Source of the DNA: JBBRGG01 sp038240875
Lineage (GTDB): Bacteria > Planctomycetota > Phycisphaerae > Phycisphaerales > UBA1924
DNA length: 16,572 nt
Direction: 5' to 3'
Assembly (NCBI GenBank): GCA_038240875.1
Contig: JBBRGG010000053.1
Coordinates: forward strand, 1 to 16,572
Positions 1-6,384 of the stretch are shown here, in pieces. Position numbers and translations under genes: made by a program. Every line of letters begins with the position of its first letter. Within the stretch, counting starts at the first letter, position 1. The notes under the pieces are model-generated. The model was not told the origin of the DNA. It saw only the letters and a program-made list of their open reading frames with translations, and searched no databases.

Positions 1-640
1 CACCCGAGCCCCGAACGGCTTTCCGAAAGACATATCCCAGCACGAGAATGATCGCAATTACGCCCAAAAGAGACAGGATCGTGCGCACATTCGAGGCCAG
101 ACTTCCAGTCCCGTTGTCAACTCTACCACGCGAATCAGTGCTCGCAATCCCAGCTTTCTCGTTCGCTGAATCAACCTGTCCTGAACCTTGGCTCGCTGGC
201 CTTGTGAACTTGTTTAGTGTGAACGTTTGACTCGATCCCTGACCATTTGGACTCACGCCGAGTGGCGTAGATTCGAGCTGATTTCCTACTGGTGCTTTGA
301 CTACAGGTAGTTGGCTTGCTAATGGCTGATGAACAGATACCTGGTTTGTGCGCACACCTGTGGCCGATCCATTTGCCTGGCCATTCGCCTGGCCATTCGC
401 TTGGCCATTCGCTTGGCCACTCGGTTGGCCACTCGCTTGACCACTCGCTTGACCAGTTGTGGAAACGCTTTCATTAGATCCATTTGAGTCTATTTCCGGC
501 TGGGGTACAGGCCCAGTTTGACCAACCACAACCTCTGGCGCAAACACGCACGTACTCAAAGCAAGCAACGTCGCCAATGTCACCATCACGCCGCGCGAAC
601 GCGATGAGCTGCGCCGGTTAGTCTCGCGATCCATGACCAT
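1..640 (-). CDS. fliO: FliO-like flagellar export-gate membrane protein, 3' end beyond the window
   Basis: The frame is open from an ATG at 640 to the window edge: 213 complete codons with no stop. A GAGG lies 6 bases upstream of this ATG; a second ATG at 634 is also possible. The visible protein has an arginine-rich start and a hydrophobic stretch at about residues 18-40 resembling a signal peptide. A long low-complexity Ser/Gln/Gly/Asn region follows and includes seven tandem GQA(N/S)-type tetrapeptides (residues 63-90). A single transmembrane helix at about 187-206 is followed by basic residues (FRKAVR). FliO proteins are short, poorly conserved proteins with one membrane helix and a basic cytoplasmic domain that help assemble the FliP export gate. 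The assignment rests on this architecture plus position directly after fliN, where fliO usually sits before fliP. No strong sequence motif proves it, and the cytoplasmic domain is not in the window. Confidence 0.68.
   Translation of the reverse strand, partial: MVMDRETNRRSSSRSRGVMVTLATLLALSTCVFAPEVVVGQTGPVPQPEIDSNGSNESVSTTGQASGQASGQPSGQANGQANGQANGQANGSATGVRTNQVSVHQPLASQLPVVKAPVGNQLESTPLGVSPNGQGSSQTFTLNKFTRPASQGSGQVDSANEKAGIASTDSRGRVDNGTGSLASNVRTILSLLGVIAIILVLGYVFRKAVRGSG
371..454 (-). repeat. Seven tandem 12-base repeats inside the fliO-like gene
   Basis: Seven consecutive 12-base units, consensus on the coding strand GGCCAGGCGAAT, encode Gly-Gln-Ala-Asn or Gly-Gln-(Ala/Pro)-Ser. The four units nearest the left edge encode GQAN and the other three GQAS, GQPS and GQAS. 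Differences between units are mostly third-codon-position changes. The array keeps the frame and lies in the predicted extracytoplasmic linker between the signal-like segment and the membrane helix. In-frame tandem units like these can change copy number by slippage without breaking the gene. Confidence 0.9.
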
Positions 641-676
641 CCTGGTCCTCAAATTGGCGTGCAACACTTTGATCGA

Positions 677-700
677 GCACGCTTTCCAGCACGCGTTCCA
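677..700 (-). repeat. Two-copy 12-base tandem repeat in the fliN-fliO spacer
   Basis: On the minus strand TGGAACGCGTGC is followed directly by TGGAAAGCGTGC, differing at one base. It lies in the 84-base spacer between the fliN stop and the fliO-like start. No function is evident; it may simply be a slippage product. Confidence 0.6.
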
Positions 701-724
701 CGCATGCTCCTGTCTCAACAACAC

Positions 725-1408
725 TTACGCAGCGGGCGAACCTTCTTTAACTCCGTTTTTGCCATCGACAGGTGTAATAATTTCATTGATGCGAACGCAG
801 AAGTTATCGTTGAGTACGAGCACTTCGCCGCGGGCAACGTGCCGATCGTTGACGTATACGTCAACCGGATCCCCCGCGAGTTTGTCGAGTTCGACTACGG
901 CTCCCTCGCTCAGTTTCAGTACATCTTCCACGAGCATCCGAGTTCGGCCCAGCTCGATCTTGACGTTGAGGTTTACATCCGACAACAGCGAAATAGCCCG
1001 CTGCTGCGCTGGCGAAAGAGAGACATCAAATGCCGGAAGTTCAAAGCGGTTACCCGAATTGCCCATGTCAGCGTTCGTAACGTGTGCAGCACCAGGACCT
1101 ACGGCGTGCGTGCCTCGTGCGCTCGCGGACGCCGCGGCACCAGATTCAAGCATCGCCTGCGCCATCGCTTCGGCAATTGCATCGTTGGGATCACCGCGGC
1201 CCATTGACATGGAGTTCATTGCGCTTGCTGCGTTTGCCCCGGCACTATTGAGATCGTTGGTGATGTCACCCAAACCAGCGATTGCATCTTGCGCGGCTTT
1301 GAGTACTTCTTGCGCGTAGAGGTCACTAGCACTTGGACTTGCGGGCGAAGTGCCATCGCCTGTGGGTGTGGCGGCGTCGAGATTTTGATTCGGTAGTTCG
1401 TCGGCCAT
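725..1408 (-). CDS. fliN: Flagellar motor switch protein FliN with a long N-terminal extension
   Basis: The 227-residue product ends in a clear SpoA/FliN domain at about residues 140-212. It carries the typical run of a hydrophobic strand, 'ELGRTRM', 'LKLSEGAVVELDKLAG', 'VDVYVNDRHVARGEV' and 'VRINEII'. FliN forms the lower part of the cytoplasmic C-ring, where it binds FliM and the export regulator FliH. The start was placed at the ATG at 1408 because GGGGAGGG lies 5 bases upstream. An in-frame ATG at 1510 would add 34 residues but has no clear ribosome site. The first ~125 residues are Ala/Ser/Gly/Asp-rich and of low complexity, with a short helical stretch (about 30-50). Many FliN proteins are only 80-140 residues long, so this extension is notable. 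fliM, normally just upstream, is absent; the preceding gene is fliL. Confidence 0.93.
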   Translation of the reverse strand: MADELPNQNLDAATPTGDGTSPASPSASDLYAQEVLKAAQDAIAGLGDITNDLNSAGANAASAMNSMSMGRGDPNDAIAEAMAQAMLESGAAASASARGTHAVGPGAAHVTNADMGNSGNRFELPAFDVSLSPAQQRAISLLSDVNLNVKIELGRTRMLVEDVLKLSEGAVVELDKLAGDPVDVYVNDRHVARGEVLVLNDNFCVRINEIITPVDGKNGVKEGSPAA

Positions 1409-1679
1409 CCTGGCCCTCCCCGGCGGAAACCGGTTGGTTCGCCGCGATCCATCGCGACGGCTTGTGTGTGCACGTGCACCACTAAGCGAGGGCTTATCGG
1501 CAGCCAACATCGCAATACGTCAGAATTACCTCATTCTGTGCGCACTGCTTGCGTAGTTCCTGCGCGTGTGCTTGTTGCCTCTCGCGAATCTACCCGTTGA
1601 CCCACAACAGATTGTGTAGACGTAAGCCGCACCACTACACAGATCGCGATTTTAACTGTGCGCCGAACGCTGAATACGT
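1409..1679 (-). other. 271-base spacer between fliL and fliN, with two palindromes
   Basis: No convincing gene lies here, and the stretch is far too short to hold fliM (about 330 codons). It contains a perfect 12-base palindrome GTGCACGTGCAC (1468-1479) and an inverted repeat CGCGAT-CC-ATCGCG (1443-1456), both 35-72 bases upstream of the fliN start. GCCGATAA, identical to the sigma-28 -10 consensus, is present on the minus strand at about 1494-1501, but no matching -35 lies at the right spacing. The region may be a leader or promoter region for fliN, but nothing decisive is seen. Confidence 0.5.
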
Positions 1680-2213
1680 TTATTCAGCCGGGAATCCCTT
1701 GCACTTGGGAATAAGAATGCGTTTGACGCGGTCTTTGTTCTCGCCATCTTTGCCAAAGACCTGATTGACGAAGGAGAAGAGTTGGCGGTTGAGCGATTCG
1801 AGGCCTGGCTCTCTGAGTTGGCTGTTCTGTGCGCGGCGGAAGATCTGGGCGACGCCTTCGGAGAGCTCACCGTTGCGTTGTTCGAGCTGCTTTTCGATAA
1901 ACTCTTGGTTCTTCGCCGGAACTTGAAGGATGATGGAGACGTCCCAGATCCAGGCTCGGCCGGTCTGGAGGTTCTGAAATTTCTCTTCGATCAAGGCGAT
2001 TTCGACGGTAGCTTCGTGGTCATTTTTTTGCTCGCCATGAAGCTCGGTTTCTGCGGCGGCAGCAGCCTTTGGGCCGGTCATCTTGGCGACCATGAAAACT
2101 GCGATCCCCTGTATGATCATTAGGACCGCGACGATGCCGATGACTTTCGTCGGCTTCTTCTTGGGTGCTGGCTCGGCGGACTCTGCTGCTGGCTTAGCCT
2201 CTTCGCTTGACAT
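1680..2213 (-). CDS. fliL: Flagellar basal body-associated protein FliL
   Basis: The 177-residue protein has a short, charged Ala/Pro/Glu/Lys-rich cytoplasmic tail ending in PKKKPTK. One transmembrane helix follows at about residues 24-44 (IGIVAVLMIIQGIAVFMVAK), then a periplasmic domain. That is the standard FliL layout: a membrane protein around the stator units that affects torque. The ATG at 2213 was chosen because GGAG lies 9-10 bases upstream and the resulting N-terminus is the typical short acidic/basic tail. An ATG at 2258 would add 15 residues but has no ribosome site. The region around 85-150 (LNRQLFSFVNQVFG) fits the helical part of the FliL periplasmic domain, but the final residues (ILIPKCKGFPAE) do not resemble the usual C-terminus. 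Position just before the C-ring gene fliN supports the call. Confidence 0.8.
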   Translation of the reverse strand: MSSEEAKPAAESAEPAPKKKPTKVIGIVAVLMIIQGIAVFMVAKMTGPKAAAAAETELHGEQKNDHEATVEIALIEEKFQNLQTGRAWIWDVSIILQVPAKNQEFIEKQLEQRNGELSEGVAQIFRRAQNSQLREPGLESLNRQLFSFVNQVFGKDGENKDRVKRILIPKCKGFPAE

Positions 2214-2390
2214 CGGTTCTGGCTCCACGCGGGCGCGACGTGCACCCACGAGAAGCATCGACGCGATCGCGGGGCTACTGAAATCTACTCAAAGCGTGCG
2301 CACAAAGCTGGCCTATCGAGCTAGCGAGAAAGCCGAAGAAATTGGTGGGTAGGCAGTATGTGGGAGGTTTTCGGACCTGCTCGGAGCATC

Positions 2391-2783
2391 TCAGGCGGCT
2401 TTACGCGTCGAGGTTGAGCGATTGGTGGTTTCGGCTGCTGGCTGTTCAAAGTCGGCAATCGAGAAACTGCTCGCGGACTTGACATCTTGGATCGAGCGCG
2501 ACCAGGCGATGATGGAGAAGGAGCCGAACAACCCCAATGCGAGCCAGCTTGCACCCATAGGCGTGGTAAGCCACGCGGTAGGGATGATGCCGAGGATTGA
2601 AACGGTAACGACGGCCAGCATGAACCAACCGATCATGGCAAGTCTCTTTCCGATAGATTCGGGGGCGTGGGTCGCGGCTTTGGCTAGGGCCGAATCGATG
2701 CGCATAAATCGCGTAACTGCGAGAGTGGCGGCAACGACGGTGCCAGAAGCCAAAAGCAAGCCGATTGCGAGGAGCGCGTCCAT
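2391..2783 (-). CDS. Unidentified small membrane protein of the flagellar operon
   Basis: A 130-residue protein I do not recognise. It has three predicted transmembrane helices, at about residues 2-24 (ALLAIGLLLASGTVVAATLA), 50-70 (LAMIGWFMLAVVTVSILGII) and 77-95 (ASWLALGLFGSFSIIAW). A short polar C-terminal tail follows, rich in Ser/Thr and ending in RKAA. The start at 2783 is supported by AAGGA about 8 bases upstream. It lies between flgE and fliL, where related operons often carry flbD, motA and motB. It lacks the size and conserved residues of MotA or MotB and is not FlbD. Its place inside the operon and in the same orientation suggests a flagellum-linked membrane role, but no function can be assigned from sequence. 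A sigma-54-like element overlaps its first codons (2730-2745). Confidence 0.72.
   Translation of the reverse strand: MDALLAIGLLLASGTVVAATLAVTRFMRIDSALAKAATHAPESIGKRLAMIGWFMLAVVTVSILGIIPTAWLTTPMGASWLALGLFGSFSIIAWSRSIQDVKSASSFSIADFEQPAAETTNRSTSTRKAA
2730..2745 (-). promoter_or_regulatory. Sigma-54-like -24/-12 element inside the unknown membrane-protein gene
   Basis: The minus strand reads TGGCACCGTCGTTGCC. The invariant GG and GC are separated by exactly 10 bases, and only one of the eleven core positions (TGGCACG-N4-TTGC) differs. It would start RNA near 2719, inside the coding region and upstream of fliL. The match is as good as those ahead of flgB and fliE, but its intragenic place makes function less certain. 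Confidence 0.35.
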
Positions 2784-3055
2784 GCGTGATTCCTTAACGC
2801 CACGCGAAATACGTGGCGAGCTTCTCAACATCGGCGAAATAGGTATGGGACTTGATGAAGAGTTCTTGGACGTTGGATAAACGGGGAAGGCAGAAGACAG
2901 ACGGCATTTTGGATTCTTGCTCGGCATTCGGGAAGGCAGAAGGCAGAAGCAAAGACAGCACCACGATTGGAGCAATCATGGTGGCACGAAAGCACTTGTT
3001 GGAGTGGGCGGAGACTCGTGTGATAGCAGAGTTTGAGCGACGAATCGGGCTTGGC
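2784..3055 (-). other. 272-base spacer between flgE and the unknown membrane-protein gene
   Basis: No firm gene. A 61-codon minus-strand frame (2979 to 2794) begins MIAPIVVLSLLLPSAFPNAE, which looks like a short signal peptide, but it has no ribosome site. Its middle is built from a duplicated purine/pyrimidine-biased repeat: GGGAAGGCAGAAG on the plus strand at 2884-2896 and 2930-2942, each followed by a CAGA. A hairpin (2798-2818) precedes the next gene. No FlbD-like sequence is recognisable. Confidence 0.45.
2798..2818 (-). promoter_or_regulatory. Perfect 7-bp hairpin next to a ribosome binding site
   Basis: CGCCACG and CGTGGCG form a perfect stem around a 7-base loop. On the minus strand the stem ends two bases before the AAGGA (2791-2795) of the unknown membrane-protein gene that starts at 2783. 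No T-run follows, so it does not look like an intrinsic terminator. It could shape translation or RNA stability at this junction. Confidence 0.45.
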
Positions 3056-4816
3056 TTACCTACCGAGAACAAGCAACTGTTGCATGAGTTCATCGACGGA
3101 GCGGATCACGCGTGAGGAAGCCGAGTAGCCGGTGGAGGCGGAGATCATTTTGATGAACTCTTCACCGATGTCGACGTTGGCGAGCTCGAGTGCGCCGCCG
3201 ACGACTTGGCCGGCACCGAGGACGCCGGGTTGTGCGACGACGGCGGATCCGCTGTTGGCACCAGGGCCGAAGAGTGAGTCGCCGATTTCGACAAGGCCTT
3301 CGGGGTTGGAGAACGTAGCGAGAGCGACTTGGCCTAAGGGGCGGGTGAGGCCGTTAGAGAAGGCGCCGATGACGGTGCCGTCGGCGCCGACAGCGAAACC
3401 GGAGAGAGTGCCGATGGGTGAGCCATCGCGGAACGTAGCGGCGAGTTCGCTGGTGTCGTCGGCGAGGGATGTGACGTTTTCGGCTCCCCCACCGAAGCCG
3501 ATGGTGAAGATGAGTGGCGTTGCAGCGCCGGTGCCAGCGCGATCGAGTGAGACGGGTGGCACACTGGTTGTCGAGAGGCGGCCATCGGTATCGAAGGTGA
3601 GCAGGCCAGTGGCGATGGCGAGATTGGTATCGGAGTCGTCGGCGCTTTCGACGAAATAACGCCAGGATGTGCCTGCGGTGCTGCGTGATTCGAGGACGGC
3701 GGAGATATCAACTTCGACAGGCGTGCCAAGAGAGTCGTAGACGACGAAGGTGGTGCGGATGCTCTCGCCGTTGGCGGCGTTGAATTTTTCGGTGGTGTTT
3801 GGGTGTCGGATGAACTGGCCCGACGCGCTTAAGAGACGAAGGTCGGTCGAGTCGATGCGGAGATCGTTGGCTGTGCCGACGTTGCCGACGATGGAGAGAA
3901 AGCCGGTTGCGGGATCGAGGGTGACGCCTGGGGTTAGGCCATCGGGGTTGGGCGTGGTATTGGTGGTGTTGATGCCGATGGATTGGGTGAGGAAAGCGCG
4001 GAGGTCGGCGACGGTTGTGGTCGCGGTGATGGGGAGCTCGATGGTTGGGATGGTTTTGCCGCCTTTTTCTGCGGCGCGAAGCTGGAGGCGTTGGCCCGCG
4101 GTGTAAAGGGGTGTGTTGGAACCGACGAGGAGTGGATCTTCGATTTCAACCAGGAGCGTGGTGTCTTCGATGATGTTGCCGAGTGCGGGCGAAGGGACTG
4201 CGGTAGCGATGGCGCGGAGGCCTCGGGATGGAGAGCCGCCGAGTGAGACGCGAGAACCCTGGGTGGCGATTGGGCCGTCGGCGTTGAGGTTGCCACGGAA
4301 GGAAATTTGCGTGGTGGCTTCGGCGATAGTGAGAGAGCCGAGGGGGATATTGATAGGTACGAGAGAGCCGCGGTTGATGTTGAATTGTTCGTTTACCCCG
4401 AAGCCCAAGAGGCGGCCGCCGTTGACGGTGGTGAGATCGCCTTGTGCGCTTCGGTTGAATGCGCCGTTGCGGGTGTAGGTGGTGCGATCGCCGACGCGAA
4501 CGACGAAGAAACCATCGCCATCGATGGCGAGGTCGCGGGGTTGGCCAGTTGGTTGGATGGTGCCTGGATTGAAGTTGCGTTGGGTGCCAGCGGTATTAAC
4601 GCCGAGGCCGATTTGGAAGGGGTTGGTGCCGCCATTGACGTCGCCTGGGGGCGTGCCGACGTTGTTGGTAAGGCTGAACTGTGTTGAGAAGAGCATTCGG
4701 CTGGACTTGAAGGCGGTGGTGTTGACGTTGGCAATATTGTTGCCAATAACGTCAAGGTTACGCGCGTTGGCGTTGAGGCCCGTGAGGGCGGTGAACATCG
4801 CGGTGGTCGAGGCCAT
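3056..4816 (-). CDS. flgE: Flagellar hook protein FlgE
   Basis: The 586-residue protein starts MASTTAMFTALTGLNANARN and continues LDVIGNNIANVNTTAFKSSR, the classic N-terminal rod/hook signature. It has the D1-type core motif at about 95-135 (AIDGDGFFVV, TYTRNGAF, LLGFGV). The C-terminal signature is also present (ELANVDIGEEFIKMISAS, then GYSASSRVIRSVDELMQQL). The ends form the coiled-coil core of the hook tube; the middle domains are surface-exposed. It is longer than the enterobacterial protein (about 400 residues), with extra Thr/Ala/Gly-rich middle domains, which is common outside Proteobacteria. The ATG at 4816 has GGAGG 4 bases upstream. An ATG at 4891 would add 25 residues without a ribosome site and would begin inside a palindrome. 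FlgG is less likely because of the length and the hook-gene context (flgD, TIGR02530-type gene). Confidence 0.95.
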   Translation of the reverse strand: MASTTAMFTALTGLNANARNLDVIGNNIANVNTTAFKSSRMLFSTQFSLTNNVGTPPGDVNGGTNPFQIGLGVNTAGTQRNFNPGTIQPTGQPRDLAIDGDGFFVVRVGDRTTYTRNGAFNRSAQGDLTTVNGGRLLGFGVNEQFNINRGSLVPINIPLGSLTIAEATTQISFRGNLNADGPIATQGSRVSLGGSPSRGLRAIATAVPSPALGNIIEDTTLLVEIEDPLLVGSNTPLYTAGQRLQLRAAEKGGKTIPTIELPITATTTVADLRAFLTQSIGINTTNTTPNPDGLTPGVTLDPATGFLSIVGNVGTANDLRIDSTDLRLLSASGQFIRHPNTTEKFNAANGESIRTTFVVYDSLGTPVEVDISAVLESRSTAGTSWRYFVESADDSDTNLAIATGLLTFDTDGRLSTTSVPPVSLDRAGTGAATPLIFTIGFGGGAENVTSLADDTSELAATFRDGSPIGTLSGFAVGADGTVIGAFSNGLTRPLGQVALATFSNPEGLVEIGDSLFGPGANSGSAVVAQPGVLGAGQVVGGALELANVDIGEEFIKMISASTGYSASSRVIRSVDELMQQLLVLGR

Positions 4817-4881
4817 GATGCCTCCAAATAAAGATCGGTGCGCGAAGGCGTTGGTGCCGAAGCGAGCCGTGGGTGAGTGAT

Positions 4882-4895
4882 GGGCATCCATGCCC
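4882..4895 (-). repeat. Short palindrome upstream of flgE
   Basis: GGGCAT-CC-ATGCCC forms a symmetrical 14-base sequence 66-79 bases ahead of the flgE start, in the 126-base spacer. Its centre ATCCAT is shared with the palindrome CGCGAT-CC-ATCGCG upstream of fliN (1443-1456). No T-run follows on the minus strand, so it is not a terminator. Confidence 0.5.
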
Positions 4896-4942
4896 TTTGA
4901 TGAACGAAGCGAGGCCTTCGTGCCACGCGATGAGTGATTGGG

Positions 4943-5749
4943 TTAACTTGCTCTACGGGCTGCGCTATCGGGATGGAGTAGAGAGGAAGGGTCGTTGTTG
5001 GGTTGGTTGAGAGCGGATTGGTTGTGGGAGGATTGGTTGAGAAGTTCGTCTAGGGCGATCTGGTGCGCGTCAGCCAAGGATGTGGTAGGAGTGAGGTTGA
5101 CTGTGGCTGCGCCGAGCGTGCGAAGCAGGTCGTTTGAATTGCGGATGGCAAAGGTGGCGGGAAGGCTTGCGAGCGACTGTGTGCCCGGTGGCTGTGTGGT
5201 TGCGGTTGCTTTGAGGTTGGTGGAGGGTGGGGCGGCAGCACCGTTGTGTGTAGAAGTGATTGAAACGGTGTTTGACGAGGCGCCGAAGCCGGCGTTATCG
5301 AGATCGATGAAGGCGTCGATGCCGGAGATGATTTGGGAATTGTTGGTGTCGAGGATGCTGGTGATGGTTCGGCCACCGACATCAAGCTCGTATGGAGTGC
5401 CGTTGAGCACGACCATGGCGCGAATGGAGCCTGCGGCTTCGAGGATGTCGGCTGCTGCGGAGAGCTTGCCGATGTCTTCTGCGGAGAGCTTGACGTTTGG
5501 ATTATCGCGAAGGCTGTAGGCGAGGGAGACTTCGCGTCCACTTGATACGCCACCTTTGCGTGCGCGGTTAAGGAGTGAGGCGAAGCTGGTAGCTTCTGCT
5601 GGGTTTGTGCTGGCGTGGTCGATGCCTGGAGGTAAAACGCCTGAGCCTAGGCGCGTGAGCAGCGATGCACCTTGTGCGGTTGAGTCGCTTGCTGGACGAC
5701 GGCCATTCGCTGATGAAGCGGTAAGTGATGAGAGATCGAAGGCGCTCAC
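4943..5749 (-). CDS. Flagellar operon protein of the TIGR02530 (flg_new) type
   Basis: A 268-residue protein starting at GTG (5749); GTGA overlaps the flgD stop by 4 bases, so translation is probably coupled. About residues 55-155 resemble the family of small 'flagellar operon proteins' found between flgD and flgE. The features are SFASLLNRARKG, LSAEDIGKLSAAADILEAAG, then the strands AMVVLNGTPYELDVGGRTI and SQIISGIDAFIDLD. These mirror the family's 'L-x-A-x-x-KG...VVSVKNRTVITA...NIDG' region. Family function is not settled; genomic position argues for a role in hook assembly or export. The flanks here are extended: a Ser/Ala-rich N-terminus and an Asn/Gln/Ser-rich C-terminus (QSSHNQSALNQPNNDPSS). 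The N-terminal part lacks the usual SKHA/RL motif in clear form, so the match is moderate. Confidence 0.7.
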   Translation of the reverse strand: MSAFDLSSLTASSANGRRPASDSTAQGASLLTRLGSGVLPPGIDHASTNPAEATSFASLLNRARKGGVSSGREVSLAYSLRDNPNVKLSAEDIGKLSAAADILEAAGSIRAMVVLNGTPYELDVGGRTITSILDTNNSQIISGIDAFIDLDNAGFGASSNTVSITSTHNGAAAPPSTNLKATATTQPPGTQSLASLPATFAIRNSNDLLRTLGAATVNLTPTTSLADAHQIALDELLNQSSHNQSALNQPNNDPSSLLHPDSAARRAS

Positions 5750-6303
5750 ATCGCGCTCCCGGCGAGCGCACGAGCAAAGGCTTGAGCGGCGGCCACAGGC
5801 GTAGATTGCGTTTCAATCTTTGATTGCGTTGCGGCTTGGGGTGCTGTAGCGGCGGATGTTGCGGCGGCGGTGGTTGGTGCGGCGTCGGGCTCGCGGATGG
5901 CGTCGACCTTATCGAAGCTGATGATCTCACCGTTTTTCAGGGAGACGACTGTGCCCTCGGTGGTGCGGACGACGCTCTTAACGATGCCTGAGACGCGGCC
6001 TGATTCGTCGCTGATGCCGCTGACGAACTTGCCTATAACGCTGGTGGCGGCAGCGAAAGACTGCTGATCAACGAGGCTTCCAAGGTTTGTGGAAAGATCG
6101 AGGTCGCTCTGGATGTTGCGGATGTTGGCGATCTGTTGGATGAGCGCGTTGGTGTCGTTAGGCGCAAGAGGATCTTGGTTGGTCAGCTCTTCAAAGATGA
6201 GCTTGGTGAAATCTTCGCTGGTCATGGCGGAAAAGCCGGACTCTTTGGCTTTGGTGGTCGTGGTGGTGTTGTTGCCGCTGGCGATAATGGAGGCTGCATC
6301 CAT
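5746..6303 (-). CDS. flgD: Flagellar hook assembly (capping) protein FlgD
   Basis: The 185-residue protein carries the FlgD N-terminal signature (MTSEDFTKLIFEELTNQDPLAPNDTNALIQQIAN) at about residues 27-60. Next comes the block VIGKFVSGISDESGRVSGIV...VVSLKNGEIISFDKVDAI at about 88-137, which fits the conserved region after the capping helix. FlgD forms the temporary cap on which hook subunits polymerise. It is shorter than the enterobacterial protein (about 230 residues) and lacks the Ig-like/tudor C-terminus, ending instead in an Ala/Thr/Gln-rich tail. This compact form resembles the Gram-positive type. The ATG at 6303 has GGAG 8 bases upstream; an ATG at 6351 would add 16 residues without a ribosome site. 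It lies between fliK and the TIGR02530-type gene, as in many flagellar operons. Confidence 0.93.
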   Translation of the reverse strand: MDAASIIASGNNTTTTTKAKESGFSAMTSEDFTKLIFEELTNQDPLAPNDTNALIQQIANIRNIQSDLDLSTNLGSLVDQQSFAAATSVIGKFVSGISDESGRVSGIVKSVVRTTEGTVVSLKNGEIISFDKVDAIREPDAAPTTAAATSAATAPQAATQSKIETQSTPVAAAQAFARALAGSAM

Positions 6304-6384
6304 AGGTGGAACTCCGATGAAGCTGTGCTTGAGGGTGTGATTGGGGCGCAATTAGTTCAGCGTGCTGTACGAAGCGCGAGAAGA

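Noticed and set aside
633..1319. Long plus-strand open frame of 228 codons.
   Set aside because: It lies opposite fliN, which has a clear domain; its composition (Ser/Thr/Ala/Arg) is that of an antisense frame.
1491..1506. GCCGATAA (sigma-28 -10 consensus) and an overlapping GG-N10-GC arrangement upstream of fliN.
   Set aside because: No TAAA-type -35 at the right spacing for sigma-28, and the sigma-54 reading matches only about half of the core positions.
2298..2323. AGGCCAGCTTTGTGC-type sequence upstream of fliL with GG-N10-GC spacing.
   Set aside because: Apart from the GG and GC, the -24 and -12 blocks match poorly.
2794..2979. 61-codon minus-strand frame with a signal-peptide-like start between flgE and the unknown membrane-protein gene.
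   Set aside because: No ribosome site, and the middle is made of a duplicated repeat, so it was described within the spacer rather than called as a gene.
3521..3536. TGGCACCGGCGCTGCA on the minus strand inside flgE, another sigma-54-like match with correct spacing.
   Set aside because: It has two core mismatches, lies deep in GC-rich coding sequence with no gene start nearby, and about two such matches are expected by chance per strand.
4817..4891. Upstream extension of flgE to an ATG at 4891.
   Set aside because: The added residues do not fit the conserved axial-protein N-terminus, and GGAGG sits right before the ATG at 4816.
4909..4925. TGGCACG followed by CTCGC on the minus strand upstream of flgE, resembling a sigma-54 promoter.
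   Set aside because: GG and GC are separated by 12 bases instead of the required 10, so the geometry fails.
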